A DNA stretch of 64,000 bases from positions 62,001 to 126,000 of the forward strand of contig NZ_JAGTXB010000002.1 of NCBI RefSeq assembly GCF_018224885.1, read 5' to 3'. The notes under the pieces are model-generated. The model did not search any database. It was not told the DNA's origin and saw only the letters and a list, made by a program, of their open reading frames with translations. Made by a program: the position numbers and the translations under genes. This stretch comes from Chitinophaga hostae. Its GTDB lineage: Bacteria > Bacteroidota > Bacteroidia > Chitinophagales > Chitinophagaceae. Shown piece by piece: positions 18,237 to 24,510 of this stretch (the first letter of the stretch is position 1; each line of letters begins with the position of its first letter).

Positions 18237-18851
18237 ATGAAAAGAATTCGTCTATTAGCCCTTGCAATTTCAGCTGTATTGTTTGGTTCTGCTGCTAACG
18301 CCCAAATTCAGAAAGGAAATATTATGGTAGGCGCCGATCTTACCAATATCAATGTGGTTTTCCAGAAAGAGAGTACAGCATTTAATTTTAATCTTACACC
18401 AAAGGTTGGTTGGTTTATCAAAGATGGTCTGGCTATTGGTGGTTACGTTGAATTCGGAGCCAATACCACCAAAAATAAAGTCACAGACACAAGAGCTTCC
18501 AATACCAATTACGGCGTAGGTGCTTTTGCCCGCTATTTTGTGGAAGATAAAAATGTCCGGAAAATGGAGTTTTCCAAGAGGGTGCGGTTCTTTGCAGAGG
18601 CGAATGCCGGCTTTGCGGGTACCAATCCGGCGAGCGGTGCTTCTACCAACGGTTTTAACGTGGGTATAGGCCCAGGTATTTCCTATTTTATTACACCAAA
18701 TATTGGTTTGGAAGGATTGTTTAAATACGACCTTACTGTAGGTGGAGGAAATTCAACGACTGCTAACAGGCTGAGCCTGGGGGTAGGCTTCCAGATCTAC
18801 CTGCCATCTGCCAAAGCCAAGCAGATTTATAGAGAAGAAAGAGGTAAATAA
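18237..18851 (+). CDS. Outer-membrane beta-barrel protein
   Basis: A 204-residue exported protein: signal peptide (ending GSAANAQ, residue 22), then alternating amphipathic strands (GNIMVGADLTNINVVF, LTPKVGWFIKDGLAIGGYVEFGA, YGVGAFARYFV, VRFFAEANAGFAG, FNVGIGPGISYFITPNIGLEGLFKYDLTV, RLSLGVGFQIYL) typical of the small 8-10-stranded Bacteroidota OMP barrels. Function is unknown; size and pattern resemble OmpA/OmpW-type barrels. It has its own terminator and lies just upstream of the peptide array, whose first operator begins 30 bp after that terminator. Confidence 0.85.
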   Translation: MKRIRLLALAISAVLFGSAANAQIQKGNIMVGADLTNINVVFQKESTAFNFNLTPKVGWFIKDGLAIGGYVEFGANTTKNKVTDTRASNTNYGVGAFARYFVEDKNVRKMEFSKRVRFFAEANAGFAGTNPASGASTNGFNVGIGPGISYFITPNIGLEGLFKYDLTVGGGNSTTANRLSLGVGFQIYLPSAKAKQIYREERGK

Positions 18852-18875
18852 AATCGCATAAGATAAAAAAATGTA

Positions 18876-18913
18876 ATGGTTACAGCGACATTCTGTTCGC
18901 TGTAACCATTTTT
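18876..18913 (+). terminator. Intrinsic terminator of the barrel gene
   Basis: Perfect 13-bp stem ATGGTTACAGCGA / TCGCTGTAACCAT, 8-nt loop, then T5. Confidence 0.9.
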
Positions 18914-18943
18914 ATTGGCAATCCTAACCGCAGGATGGCGGTC

Positions 18944-19017
18944 TGAACAAAATGAACAGGTGCGGTCAAAATGAATTAATTGAACGAAGGCTTTTAGAGA
19001 GGAACCTGTTATTTTAG
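18944..19017 (+). promoter_or_regulatory. Promoter/operator of peptide unit A (TGAAC direct repeats)
   Basis: Half-sites TGAAC (18944), TGAAC (18953), TGAAT (18972) and TGAAC (18981), then a -7-like TATTTTAG (19010-19017) exactly 29 bp after the start of the last half-site. The first, third and fourth half-sites lie 66, 38 and 29 bp upstream of the -7 box, the same distances as in units C and D. No TTTG occurs at -33, so activator dependence is inferred. The predicted start is at about 19024, where the leader hairpin begins. Confidence 0.7.
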
Positions 19018-19024
19018 TATTATA

Positions 19025-19073
19025 TCTGCCCGTGCAGAAAGGGGATTGCTGAAAACCCGGGATAGAGTAAGCA
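19025..19073 (+). ncRNA. Structured leader element, unit A
   Basis: Hairpin TCTGC-CCGT-GCAGA (19025-19038), 9 nt (AAGGGGATT), then a stem TGCT (19047-19050) / AGCA (19070-19073) enclosing GAAAACC, 6 nt and AGAGTA. The stem reads GCT/AGC here and GCC/GGC in units B and D, a compensatory change. GAA next to one strand and AGTA next to the other fit a sarcin-ricin (bulged-G) module. It ends 23 nt before the peptide ATG. Confidence 0.7.
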
Positions 19074-19095
19074 TTCATCCATCAATACTCCGGTT

Positions 19096-19158
19096 ATGAT
19101 CAACACCATACTCCTGGCAGTCCTGAAGTTCCTGAGCACTGTTGCAGGCGCGCTTTAA
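19096..19158 (+). CDS. Small hydrophobic peptide A (20 residues)
   Basis: ATG to TAA encodes MINTILLAVLKFLSTVAGAL. It is a short, nearly uncharged (one Lys) hydrophobic helix, the most divergent of the four peptides but ending in the related S-x-V-A-G pattern. Support comes from its fixed position 20-24 nt after the conserved RNA element in all four units, not from length. There is no terminator after it: 17 nt downstream the leader hairpin of unit B begins, so A and B share a transcript. Function unknown; membrane-active, toxin-like or signal peptide are the obvious options. Confidence 0.65.
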   Translation: MINTILLAVLKFLSTVAGAL

Positions 19159-19175
19159 TTGTTACCTCATCACGT

Positions 19176-19225
19176 GGGAATAATTTCCCTATGGGATTGC
19201 CGAAAACCATTTAACAGAGTAGGCG
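19176..19225 (+). ncRNA. Structured leader element, unit B
   Basis: Hairpin GGGAA-TAAT-TTCCC (19176-19189), 9 nt (TATGGGATT), then TGCC (19198-19201) / GGCG (19222-19225) enclosing GAAAACC, 7 nt and AGAGTA. Same layout as unit A with an unrelated hairpin sequence. No promoter of the array type precedes it. Confidence 0.7.
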
Positions 19226-19244
19226 TAGTTAAAAAAATCAGCAC

Positions 19245-19319
19245 ATGATGCTTGATGCCTTACACACATTTCTGCAAGGGTTACTGGCGTTGCTGGTATC
19301 AGCCCTGGGCGGAATATAG
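19245..19319 (+). CDS. Small hydrophobic peptide B (24 residues)
   Basis: Begins MMLDALHTFLQGLL and ends VSALGGI. It is Leu/Ala-rich with one Asp and one His; the polar residues fall on one side of a helix. The start may be the first or second of two adjacent ATGs (19245, 19248), 20 or 23 nt after the RNA element. It is the distal cistron of the A-B transcript, which ends at two terminators (19401-19434 and 19441-19475). A perfect 8-bp hairpin (19364-19384) lies in its 3' region. Function unknown. Confidence 0.65.
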   Translation: MMLDALHTFLQGLLALLVSALGGI

Positions 19320-19363
19320 CCGTTCAACCTTGTTTGTAAAGGAAAGTCAATATCACGACTTTT

Positions 19364-19384
19364 AAGCTATCTGTTGGATAGCTT
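19364..19384 (+). other. 3' UTR hairpin of the A-B transcript
   Basis: AAGCTATC / GATAGCTT, perfect 8-bp stem with TGTTG loop, without T run. Comparable non-terminator hairpins follow peptides C (19744-19780) and D (20095-20110). Confidence 0.6.
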
Positions 19385-19400
19385 CCATTGAAAGAAACCC

Positions 19401-19434
19401 ACGAATTGTCTGCTATGAACAATTCGTCCTTTTT
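19401..19434 (+). terminator. Terminator 1 of peptide units A-B
   Basis: ACGAATTGT / ACAATTCGT, 9-bp stem, 9-nt loop, CC then T5. Confidence 0.8.
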
Positions 19435-19440
19435 ATCGCG

Positions 19441-19475
19441 AAGGCTCCGGTATTAATACCGGGGCTTTTTTATTT
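19441..19475 (+). terminator. Terminator 2 of peptide units A-B
   Basis: Stem around CCGGTATTAATACCGG extended by GGC/GGGC pairing and followed by T6. Confidence 0.8.
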
Positions 19476-19502
19476 TTAATAAAATGAGCCATGATAGCGA
19501 AA

Positions 19503-19576
19503 TGAACAACAATATATTAGGACGCCGAACTGAACAAAATGAACGAATGAAATTAGATGAATAGCCATTAATTTCG
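19503..19576 (+). promoter_or_regulatory. Promoter/operator of peptide unit C
   Basis: TGAAC at 19503, 19531 and 19540, then TAATTTCG (19569-19576): half-sites 66, 38 and 29 bp upstream of the -7 box. The core TGAACAAAATGAACGA is identical in unit D. The predicted start falls at the leader hairpin (19581). No -33 TTTG. Confidence 0.7.
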
Positions 19577-19580
19577 GCCA

Positions 19581-19637
19581 ACACTTAAAAAAGAAAGTGT
19601 ACTGGGATTGCCGAAAACCAAATCAAGAGAGTAGGTA
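19581..19637 (+). ncRNA. Structured leader element, unit C
   Basis: Hairpin ACACTT / AAGTGT with 8-nt loop (19581-19600), 9 nt (ACTGGGATT), then TGCC (19609-19612) / GGTA (19634-19637) enclosing GAAAACC, 8 nt and AGAGTA. G-U replaces a G-C pair in the stem. It ends about 23 nt before the ATG. Confidence 0.7.
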
Positions 19638-19660
19638 TCACCCGTAGTAAAAACTATCTT

Positions 19661-19729
19661 ATGGCTTTACTGTCTCAATTACTGGCAACTATCGTTGCAT
19701 TGCTGCAATCTCTGCTGGGAGGTCTGTAA
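19661..19729 (+). CDS. Small hydrophobic peptide C (22 residues)
   Basis: Begins MALLSQLLATIVALL and ends QSLLGGL. It has no charged residue; Ser, Gln and Thr line one face of a predicted amphipathic helix. It is clearly related to peptide D (shared LLxQLLA start and SLLGGL end). It has its own operator-promoter, leader element and terminator, hence an independent transcript of about 245 nt, mostly non-coding. Function unknown. Confidence 0.7.
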   Translation: MALLSQLLATIVALLQSLLGGL

Positions 19730-19793
19730 GAAGATTTTCCCCGGTAAGGGATCCATACTAAGTGATGCTATTTCCCTTACGCACATCATCCAG

Positions 19794-19824
19794 AGGCTGT
19801 TCATAACATGAACAGCCTTTTTTT
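19794..19824 (+). terminator. Terminator of peptide unit C
   Basis: Perfect 10-bp stem AGGCTGTTCA / TGAACAGCCT, TAACA loop, T7. A further hairpin GTAAGGG / CCCTTAC (19744-19780) precedes it. Confidence 0.9.
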
Positions 19825-19863
19825 ATCAATCGATTTCCGATGAAACCTGCCATGGCGGCGTAA

Positions 19864-19937
19864 TGAACAGGACGCCTGTATGGTTGCAGAATGAACAAAA
19901 TGAACGACTGCTTATTGAATGATAGCTTTTAATTTTA
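19864..19937 (+). promoter_or_regulatory. Promoter/operator of peptide unit D
   Basis: TGAAC at 19864, 19892 and 19901, then TAATTTTA (19930-19937): again 66, 38 and 29 bp upstream of the -7 box. Predicted start near 19942-19944 at the leader hairpin. Confidence 0.7.
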
Positions 19938-19941
19938 AACC

Positions 19942-19993
19942 TGTTAACTGAATAACAACTGGGGATGCCGAAAACCAGGAAATAGAGTAGGCA
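19942..19993 (+). ncRNA. Structured leader element, unit D
   Basis: Hairpin TGTTA / TAACA with 6-nt loop (19942-19957), 9 nt (ACTGGGGAT), then TGCC (19966-19969) / GGCA (19990-19993) enclosing GAAAACC, 7 nt and AGAGTA. It ends 22 nt before the ATG. Confidence 0.7.
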
Positions 19994-20015
19994 GTATCTT
20001 ATAAAAACCTTTTCC

Positions 20016-20090
20016 ATGGACTTACTGAATCAACTGCTGGCATTAATCTTAGGATTAATTAAATCATTATTGGGTGGTTTACCGCTTTAA
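20016..20090 (+). CDS. Small hydrophobic peptide D (24 residues)
   Basis: Begins MDLLNQLLALILGLI and ends KSLLGGLPL. One Asp and one Lys give net charge near zero; the rest is a Leu/Ile-rich helix with Asn and Gln on one face. Closest relative is peptide C. It has its own promoter, leader and terminator. A perfect hairpin ATGGTC-GTTC-GACCAT (20095-20110) follows the stop codon by 4 nt. Function unknown. Confidence 0.7.
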   Translation: MDLLNQLLALILGLIKSLLGGLPL

Positions 20091-20140
20091 TCGGATGGTC
20101 GTTCGACCATAGGTGTATTTAAACCACTTTAATTATTCAG

Positions 20141-20184
20141 CAAAGGGTTGTTCCTGGAAAGAGGGAGCAACCCTTTGTCTTTTC
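20141..20184 (+). terminator. Terminator of peptide unit D
   Basis: CAAAGGGTTGTTCC pairs with GGAGCAACCCTTTG (14 bp, one G-U), 9-nt loop, then TCTTTT. Confidence 0.85.
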
Positions 20185-20363
20185 CCCGTTTGTACGCCGG
20201 CAGATTCTCCGGTCCACCTATCATTAATTACGGCCTGTGCCGTATCGTTCGTAACGCATACCTGGTTATGACTTTAATTTTGAGCCGTTCCCCGGAAGTG
20301 GTGACAGCAATCCTCCCTGATTCCAACTTCTCCCAAAAAAAATTGTAAAGAAATTCTCCTTTT

Positions 20364-20394
20364 TTTGGTTTTGAAATTTGTTTTCCTATATTTG
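20364..20394 (+). promoter_or_regulatory. Distal promoter upstream of rpsJ
   Basis: TTTG (20364-20367), 19 bp, TATATTTG (20387-20394): perfect consensus. The transcript would run about 225 nt before rpsJ, with a hairpin TAAGGC / GCCTTA between about 20420 and 20462. The rest of the gap 20185-20363 shows only a small ACGGC-CTGT-GCCGT hairpin (20230-20243). Confidence 0.8.
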
Positions 20395-20548
20395 TCAAAA
20401 TGAGCATGTGAAGTTACCTTAAGGCTTAACACACACACAATGAATGTTTTCTGAGGCCTTATGATTAAATAATTTCCTTTTCTCCTCCTCCCAACTGCCG
20501 CCGGTGCTGTTCCTTTGCCCGGGATCTTTTATTTTTTCCTGAGATTTA

Positions 20549-20579
20549 TTTGCCAAATAGAAAAAACGGGTTACCTTTG
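20549..20579 (+). promoter_or_regulatory. Proximal promoter of the S10 operon
   Basis: TTTG (20549-20552), 19 bp, TACCTTTG (20572-20579), a perfect consensus, about 47 bp before the rpsJ ATG. Confidence 0.85.
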
Positions 20580-20625
20580 CCCTCCCAAATTGTATTGGGA
20601 AAAAACAAGAAGAAGTTCATTGCAT

Positions 20626-20931
20626 ATGTCTCAGAGAATAAGAATCAAGCTGAAGTCCTACGATCATAACCTGGTAGACAAGTCTGCTGAGAAGATCGTT
20701 AAAACCGTGCGTAACACGGGTGCCGTGGTAACAGGTCCAATTCCTTTACCTACCGAGAAGAAAATATTTACAGTATTACGTTCTCCGCACGTAAATAAGA
20801 AAGCGCGCGAGCAGTTCCAACTGTGTACACACAAACGTTTACTGGATATTTACACGTCTTCTTCCAGAACTGTAGACGCGCTGAGCAAGCTCGATTTACC
20901 TTCCGGAGTAGAAGTTGAAATTAAAGCATAG
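20626..20931 (+). CDS. rpsJ: Ribosomal protein S10
   Basis: Protein of the 30S head, also NusE in antitermination; 101 residues from [14 protein letters not shown]. The frame continues upstream to 20515 but homologues start at MSQRIRI, and the proximal promoter lies inside the extension. [16 protein letters not shown] and [21 protein letters not shown] are conserved. First gene of the S10-spc-alpha cluster. Confidence 0.97.
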   Translation: MSQRIRIKLKSYDHNLVDKSAEKIVKTVRNTGAVVTGPIPLPTEKKIFTVLRSPHVNKKAREQFQLCTHKRLLDIYTSSSRTVDALSKLDLPSGVEVEIKA

Positions 20932-21030
20932 GACAACAGCAAGGCGGGCGAAAGGCCGGCCTTTTATTGATTTATGGTTATCCTGTTGATTATCAGCAAG
21001 ATAACAATTTTAACAAGCAAACATAGGTCG

Positions 21031-21101
21031 CGCCTTCTGGGCGGCCGCCCAATAAATGTATTTAAACCGCCCATCCTGGGGATAGCACGAAATCCCCCAG
21101 G
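21031..21101 (+). promoter_or_regulatory. Structured leader between rpsJ and rplC
   Basis: Within a 193-nt spacer, GGGCGG (21039-21044) can pair with CCGCCC at 21067-21072, in competition with an adjacent CCGCCC at 21045-21050. CCTGGGGAT (21075-21083) pairs with ATCCCCCAGG (21092-21101), ending 23 nt before the rplC ATG. An AAGGC/GCCTT hairpin follows rpsJ closely. A ribosomal-protein autoregulatory leader is possible; I do not know a described one of this form. Confidence 0.5.
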
Positions 21102-21124
21102 CGCTGGGTAAAATCATATAAAAA

Positions 21125-21742
21125 ATGAAAGGTATTATTGGCAAAAAGATTGGTATGACCAGCATCTTCGAGTCTAATGGTAAGCAAACAGCCGTTACCA
21201 TTATCGAAGCGGGTCCCAACGTTGTAACCCAGGTAAAAAGCCTGGAAACAGATGGTTACAATGCAATTCAGGTTTCTTTCGGTGAGAAGAAAGAAAAACA
21301 CACTACTAAAGCTGAAAGCAGTCACTTCGCGAAAGCAAGCACCTCTCCCAAACGTTTTGTAAAAGAATTCCGCAATCCGGACGTACAGAAAGCCCTCGGT
21401 GAATCTATCACCTGCGAAATCTTCGCAGAAGGTGAGACAATTGACGTTGTAGGCACTTCCAAAGGTAAAGGTTTCCAGGGTGTTGTAAAACGCCACGGAT
21501 TCAGTGGTGTGGGTGAAGCTACCCACGGTCAGCACGATAGAAGCAGGGCTCCTGGTTCTGTTGGTGGATCATCTTATCCTTCCCGCGTTTTCAAGGGTAT
21601 GCGTATGGCCGGCCAGACAGGTAACGAAAGAGTGAAAGTGAAAGGTCTGAAGATCGTGAAAATATTCCCTGAAAAGAATTATATCCTAGTAAGTGGTTCC
21701 GTTCCCGGCCACATTGGTTCAATCGTTTTAATCCAGAAGTAA
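21125..21742 (+). CDS. rplC: Ribosomal protein L3
   Basis: Early-assembly 50S protein reaching the peptidyl transferase centre; 205 residues. MKGIIGKKIGMTSIF, KGFQGVVKRHGFSG and GSSYPSRVFKGMRMAGQTGNERV are the conserved segments. rplD follows after 1 bp, so the two are translationally coupled. Confidence 0.97.
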   Translation: MKGIIGKKIGMTSIFESNGKQTAVTIIEAGPNVVTQVKSLETDGYNAIQVSFGEKKEKHTTKAESSHFAKASTSPKRFVKEFRNPDVQKALGESITCEIFAEGETIDVVGTSKGKGFQGVVKRHGFSGVGEATHGQHDRSRAPGSVGGSSYPSRVFKGMRMAGQTGNERVKVKGLKIVKIFPEKNYILVSGSVPGHIGSIVLIQK

Positions 21743-21743
21743 C

Positions 21744-22382
21744 ATGCAAATCGATATTTTAAATATAGAAGGTAAGAAAACCGGAAGGTCAATTGAACTT
21801 CCTGAGGAGATCTTTGGTGTTGAGCCTAACAACCACGTAATCTACCTGGCTGTTAAACAATACCTCGCTGCTCAGCGTCAGGGTACCCACAAGGTAAAAA
21901 CCAGAGCTGAAGTACAAGGTGCTTCCCGCAAACTGCACAAACAAAAAGGTACAGGTGGCGCCCGTAAAGGTAACATCCGTAACCCACTTTATAAAGGTGG
22001 TGGTACCATCTTCGGACCAAAACCACACGGTTGGGGTTTCAAACTGAACAGAAAAGTGAAAGATCTCGCTAAGATCTCTGCCCTGTCAGTAAAAGCTAAA
22101 GAAAACAGCATCATCGTTGTTGAAGATCTGCAGCTGGAAACACCAAAAACCAAACAATTTGTTGGTTTCCTGAAGAACCTGAACATCAATGTAGAAGGCA
22201 GAAAGACTATGTTCATCACGCCTGAATACAATGACAATGTTTACCTGTCTTTAAGAAACATCCCTACTGTAGACGGTACTGTTCTGAGCGACGTAAACAC
22301 TTACGACATCATGAACAGCAACTATATCGTGTTCACAGAAAGCGCTGCTAAAATCTTCACTGAAGAGCCTGCAGAAGCTTAG
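21744..22382 (+). CDS. rplD: Ribosomal protein L4
   Basis: Lines the peptide exit tunnel; in enterobacteria it also represses the S10 operon. 212 residues. The tunnel loop region KLHKQKGTGGARKGNIRNPLYKGGGTIFGPKPHGWGFKLNRK is intact. It follows rplC after 1 bp. If L4 autoregulates here, the leader before rplC is the likeliest target; that is an inference. Confidence 0.97.
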   Translation: MQIDILNIEGKKTGRSIELPEEIFGVEPNNHVIYLAVKQYLAAQRQGTHKVKTRAEVQGASRKLHKQKGTGGARKGNIRNPLYKGGGTIFGPKPHGWGFKLNRKVKDLAKISALSVKAKENSIIVVEDLQLETPKTKQFVGFLKNLNINVEGRKTMFITPEYNDNVYLSLRNIPTVDGTVLSDVNTYDIMNSNYIVFTESAAKIFTEEPAEA

Positions 22383-22447
22383 GATGTCAAAACCAATTAA
22401 CAAAACAAGCTAAGAGCTGAGGCGAATAGCAAAAAGTTATAAAGAAA

Positions 22448-22747
22448 ATGAAACTTTCTGACGTTTTAATCAAACCGGTGGTATCCGAAAAGGTTAATAA
22501 AGCAACCGAAAAATTCAACCGCTACTACTTCATTGTTGACAAAAAAGCCAACAAACTGGAGATCAAAAAAGCAGTAGAAGAATTTTACGGCGTAACCGTA
22601 GCAGATGTAAACACTGCTGTAATGCCAGGTAAAGCTAAATTCCGCTTTACTAAAGCCGGTTTCATCGCAGGTAAAAAACCGTCTTACAAAAAGGCGATCA
22701 TTACCGTTGCAAGTGGTGAAACTATAGATCTGTATGCTAACATGTAG
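22448..22747 (+). CDS. rplW: Ribosomal protein L23
   Basis: 99-residue protein at the tunnel exit, docking site for trigger factor and SRP. Conserved IKPVVSEKVNKATE, VDKKANKLEIKKAVEEFYGVTVADVNTAVMPGK and KKAIITVASGETIDLY. It lies 65 bp after rplD. Confidence 0.96.
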   Translation: MKLSDVLIKPVVSEKVNKATEKFNRYYFIVDKKANKLEIKKAVEEFYGVTVADVNTAVMPGKAKFRFTKAGFIAGKKPSYKKAIITVASGETIDLYANM

Positions 22748-22832
22748 TGCCGTTCCGGCCTGAACAGCCGGGATGTGGATGTATATACAGATCACTATTT
22801 ATATTTAATAACATTTAACTTTTTAGGAAGTA

Positions 22833-23666
22833 ATGGCACTGAAGAAGTTCAAACCAATGACGGCCGGTACCCGCTGGAAAATAGGCAACGCTTACGCTGA
22901 GCTGACATCGGATACCCCGGAAAAAAGCCTGCTGGAACCAATTAAAAGAACCGGCGGTAGAAATGCGCAAGGAAGAATGTCCATGCGCTACATAGGTGGT
23001 GGTCACAAGAAACAATACCGTGTAATTGATTTCAAACGTGATAAGGAAAATGTACCAGCTACAGTTAAAACAATCGAATACGATCCTAACCGTAGCGCAT
23101 TCATCGCACTGGTAAACTATGCAGATGGTGAAAAACGTTACATCATTGCTCCACAGGGCTTACAGGTTGGCGGTACCGTTATCAGCGGTGCTGACGTAGC
23201 TCCTGAAGTAGGTAACGCTTTGCCTTTGAAGAATATGCCACTGGGTACTGTTGTACACAACATTGAGCTGCAGCCTGGTAAAGGTGGTGCGATCGCAAGA
23301 AGCGCCGGCGCCTATGCACAGTTGTCCAACAAGGAAGAAAAGTATGCCGTTCTGAAAATGCCTTCCGGTGAGCTCCGCAAAGTATTAAGTACTTGTAAAG
23401 CTACTGTAGGTACTGTTTCTAACTCCGATCACGCCCTGCAATCCATCGGTAAAGCAGGTGCTAACCGTTGGAGAGGTATCCGCCCCCGCAACCGTGGTGT
23501 GGCTATGAACCCTGTAGATCACCCGATGGGTGGTGGTGAAGGTAAATCTTCCGGAGGCCATCCAAGATCAAGAACTGGTAAATATGCGAAAGGTCTGAAA
23601 ACCAGAAAACCGCATAAGAGTTCTGATAAGCTGATCATTAGCAGAAAAAACGGTAAAAAATTATAA
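22833..23666 (+). CDS. rplB: Ribosomal protein L2
   Basis: Largest primary 23S-binding protein, needed for subunit association; 277 residues. [23 protein letters not shown] and the C-terminal [34 protein letters not shown] (with the conserved His) are present. A hairpin at 23679-23706 occupies the gap to rpsS. Confidence 0.98.
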   Translation: MALKKFKPMTAGTRWKIGNAYAELTSDTPEKSLLEPIKRTGGRNAQGRMSMRYIGGGHKKQYRVIDFKRDKENVPATVKTIEYDPNRSAFIALVNYADGEKRYIIAPQGLQVGGTVISGADVAPEVGNALPLKNMPLGTVVHNIELQPGKGGAIARSAGAYAQLSNKEEKYAVLKMPSGELRKVLSTCKATVGTVSNSDHALQSIGKAGANRWRGIRPRNRGVAMNPVDHPMGGGEGKSSGGHPRSRTGKYAKGLKTRKPHKSSDKLIISRKNGKKL

Positions 23667-23734
23667 TATTTCGGAATTCGGGCTCCGGTAGCAGTACCGG
23701 ATCCCGGGTTTGAAAAATCATAAATCAGTAAGAC

Positions 23735-24001
23735 ATGGCTCGTTCCATAAAAAAAGGTCCTTACGTAGACCTGAAATTAGAAACAAAAGTTGAGAAGATG
23801 AATACCGGTACCAAGCGTTCTGTTATCAAGACCTGGAGCCGTCGTTCTACTATCACACCTGATTTCGTTGGTCACACTTTCGCTGTTCACAATGGCAACA
23901 AATTTATTCCTGTTTATGTAACAGAATTCATGGTTGGTCATAAACTGGGCGAATTTGCTCCTACACGTAACTTCAGAGGACACGTTAACAAGAAAATGTA
24001 A
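23735..24001 (+). CDS. rpsS: Ribosomal protein S19
   Basis: 88-residue 30S head protein partnering S13. [32 protein letters not shown] and [16 protein letters not shown] are conserved. In the 98-bp gap to rplV a low-complexity inverted repeat (GTCTGAGGTTTGA ... TCAAACGTCAGGCGTCAGAC) is visible. Confidence 0.97.
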   Translation: MARSIKKGPYVDLKLETKVEKMNTGTKRSVIKTWSRRSTITPDFVGHTFAVHNGNKFIPVYVTEFMVGHKLGEFAPTRNFRGHVNKKM

Positions 24002-24099
24002 ATTATAGTCTGAGGTTTGAGGTTTGAAGTATTCAGTTTCAAACCTGTAACATCAAACGTCAGGCGTCAGACACTTAATAATAAAAGAAATTAATTACA

Positions 24100-24447
24100 A
24101 TGGAAGCAGTAGCTAAGCTGAATAATAATCCTACATCTCCCCGCAAAATGCGTTTGCTGGCAGACTTAATCCGTGGTCTGGATGTAGAAAAGGCTTTGAA
24201 TATTTTGAAATTCCATCCGAAACACCCAAGCGTACCTTTAGAGAAACTGCTGGTATCCGCTATCGCTAACTGGAAAGTTAAAAACGAAGGTGCAAGGGTA
24301 GAAGATGCTAACCTGATCGTAAAAACCGTTTTTGTTGATGGTGGCCGCACACTGAAAAGAATGCGCCCAGCTCCACAGGGAAGGGGTTACCGTATCCGCA
24401 AGAGAAGTAATCACGTAACGATTGTAGTTGACGGTAAAGCACAGTAA
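24100..24447 (+). CDS. rplV: Ribosomal protein L22
   Basis: 115-residue tunnel protein. It has the conserved [28 protein letters not shown] start and the beta-hairpin/C-terminal [28 protein letters not shown]. It lies 98 bp after rpsS and 63 bp before rpsC. Confidence 0.97.
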   Translation: MEAVAKLNNNPTSPRKMRLLADLIRGLDVEKALNILKFHPKHPSVPLEKLLVSAIANWKVKNEGARVEDANLIVKTVFVDGGRTLKRMRPAPQGRGYRIRKRSNHVTIVVDGKAQ

Positions 24448-24510
24448 TCCGTGCACATCGGAAACGAAACAGAAACAAAACTATTAAATTAATAGACAAA
24501 TAACCAGAAC

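Noticed and set aside
19025..19073. Leader element as a known riboswitch
   Set aside because: I compared from memory with preQ1, fluoride, guanidine and c-di-GMP classes and saw no match; a metabolite sensor is not supported, though not excluded.
18827..19078. 83-codon minus-strand frame across the barrel terminator and unit A promoter
   Set aside because: Crosses a strong terminator and regulatory repeats; no support as a gene.
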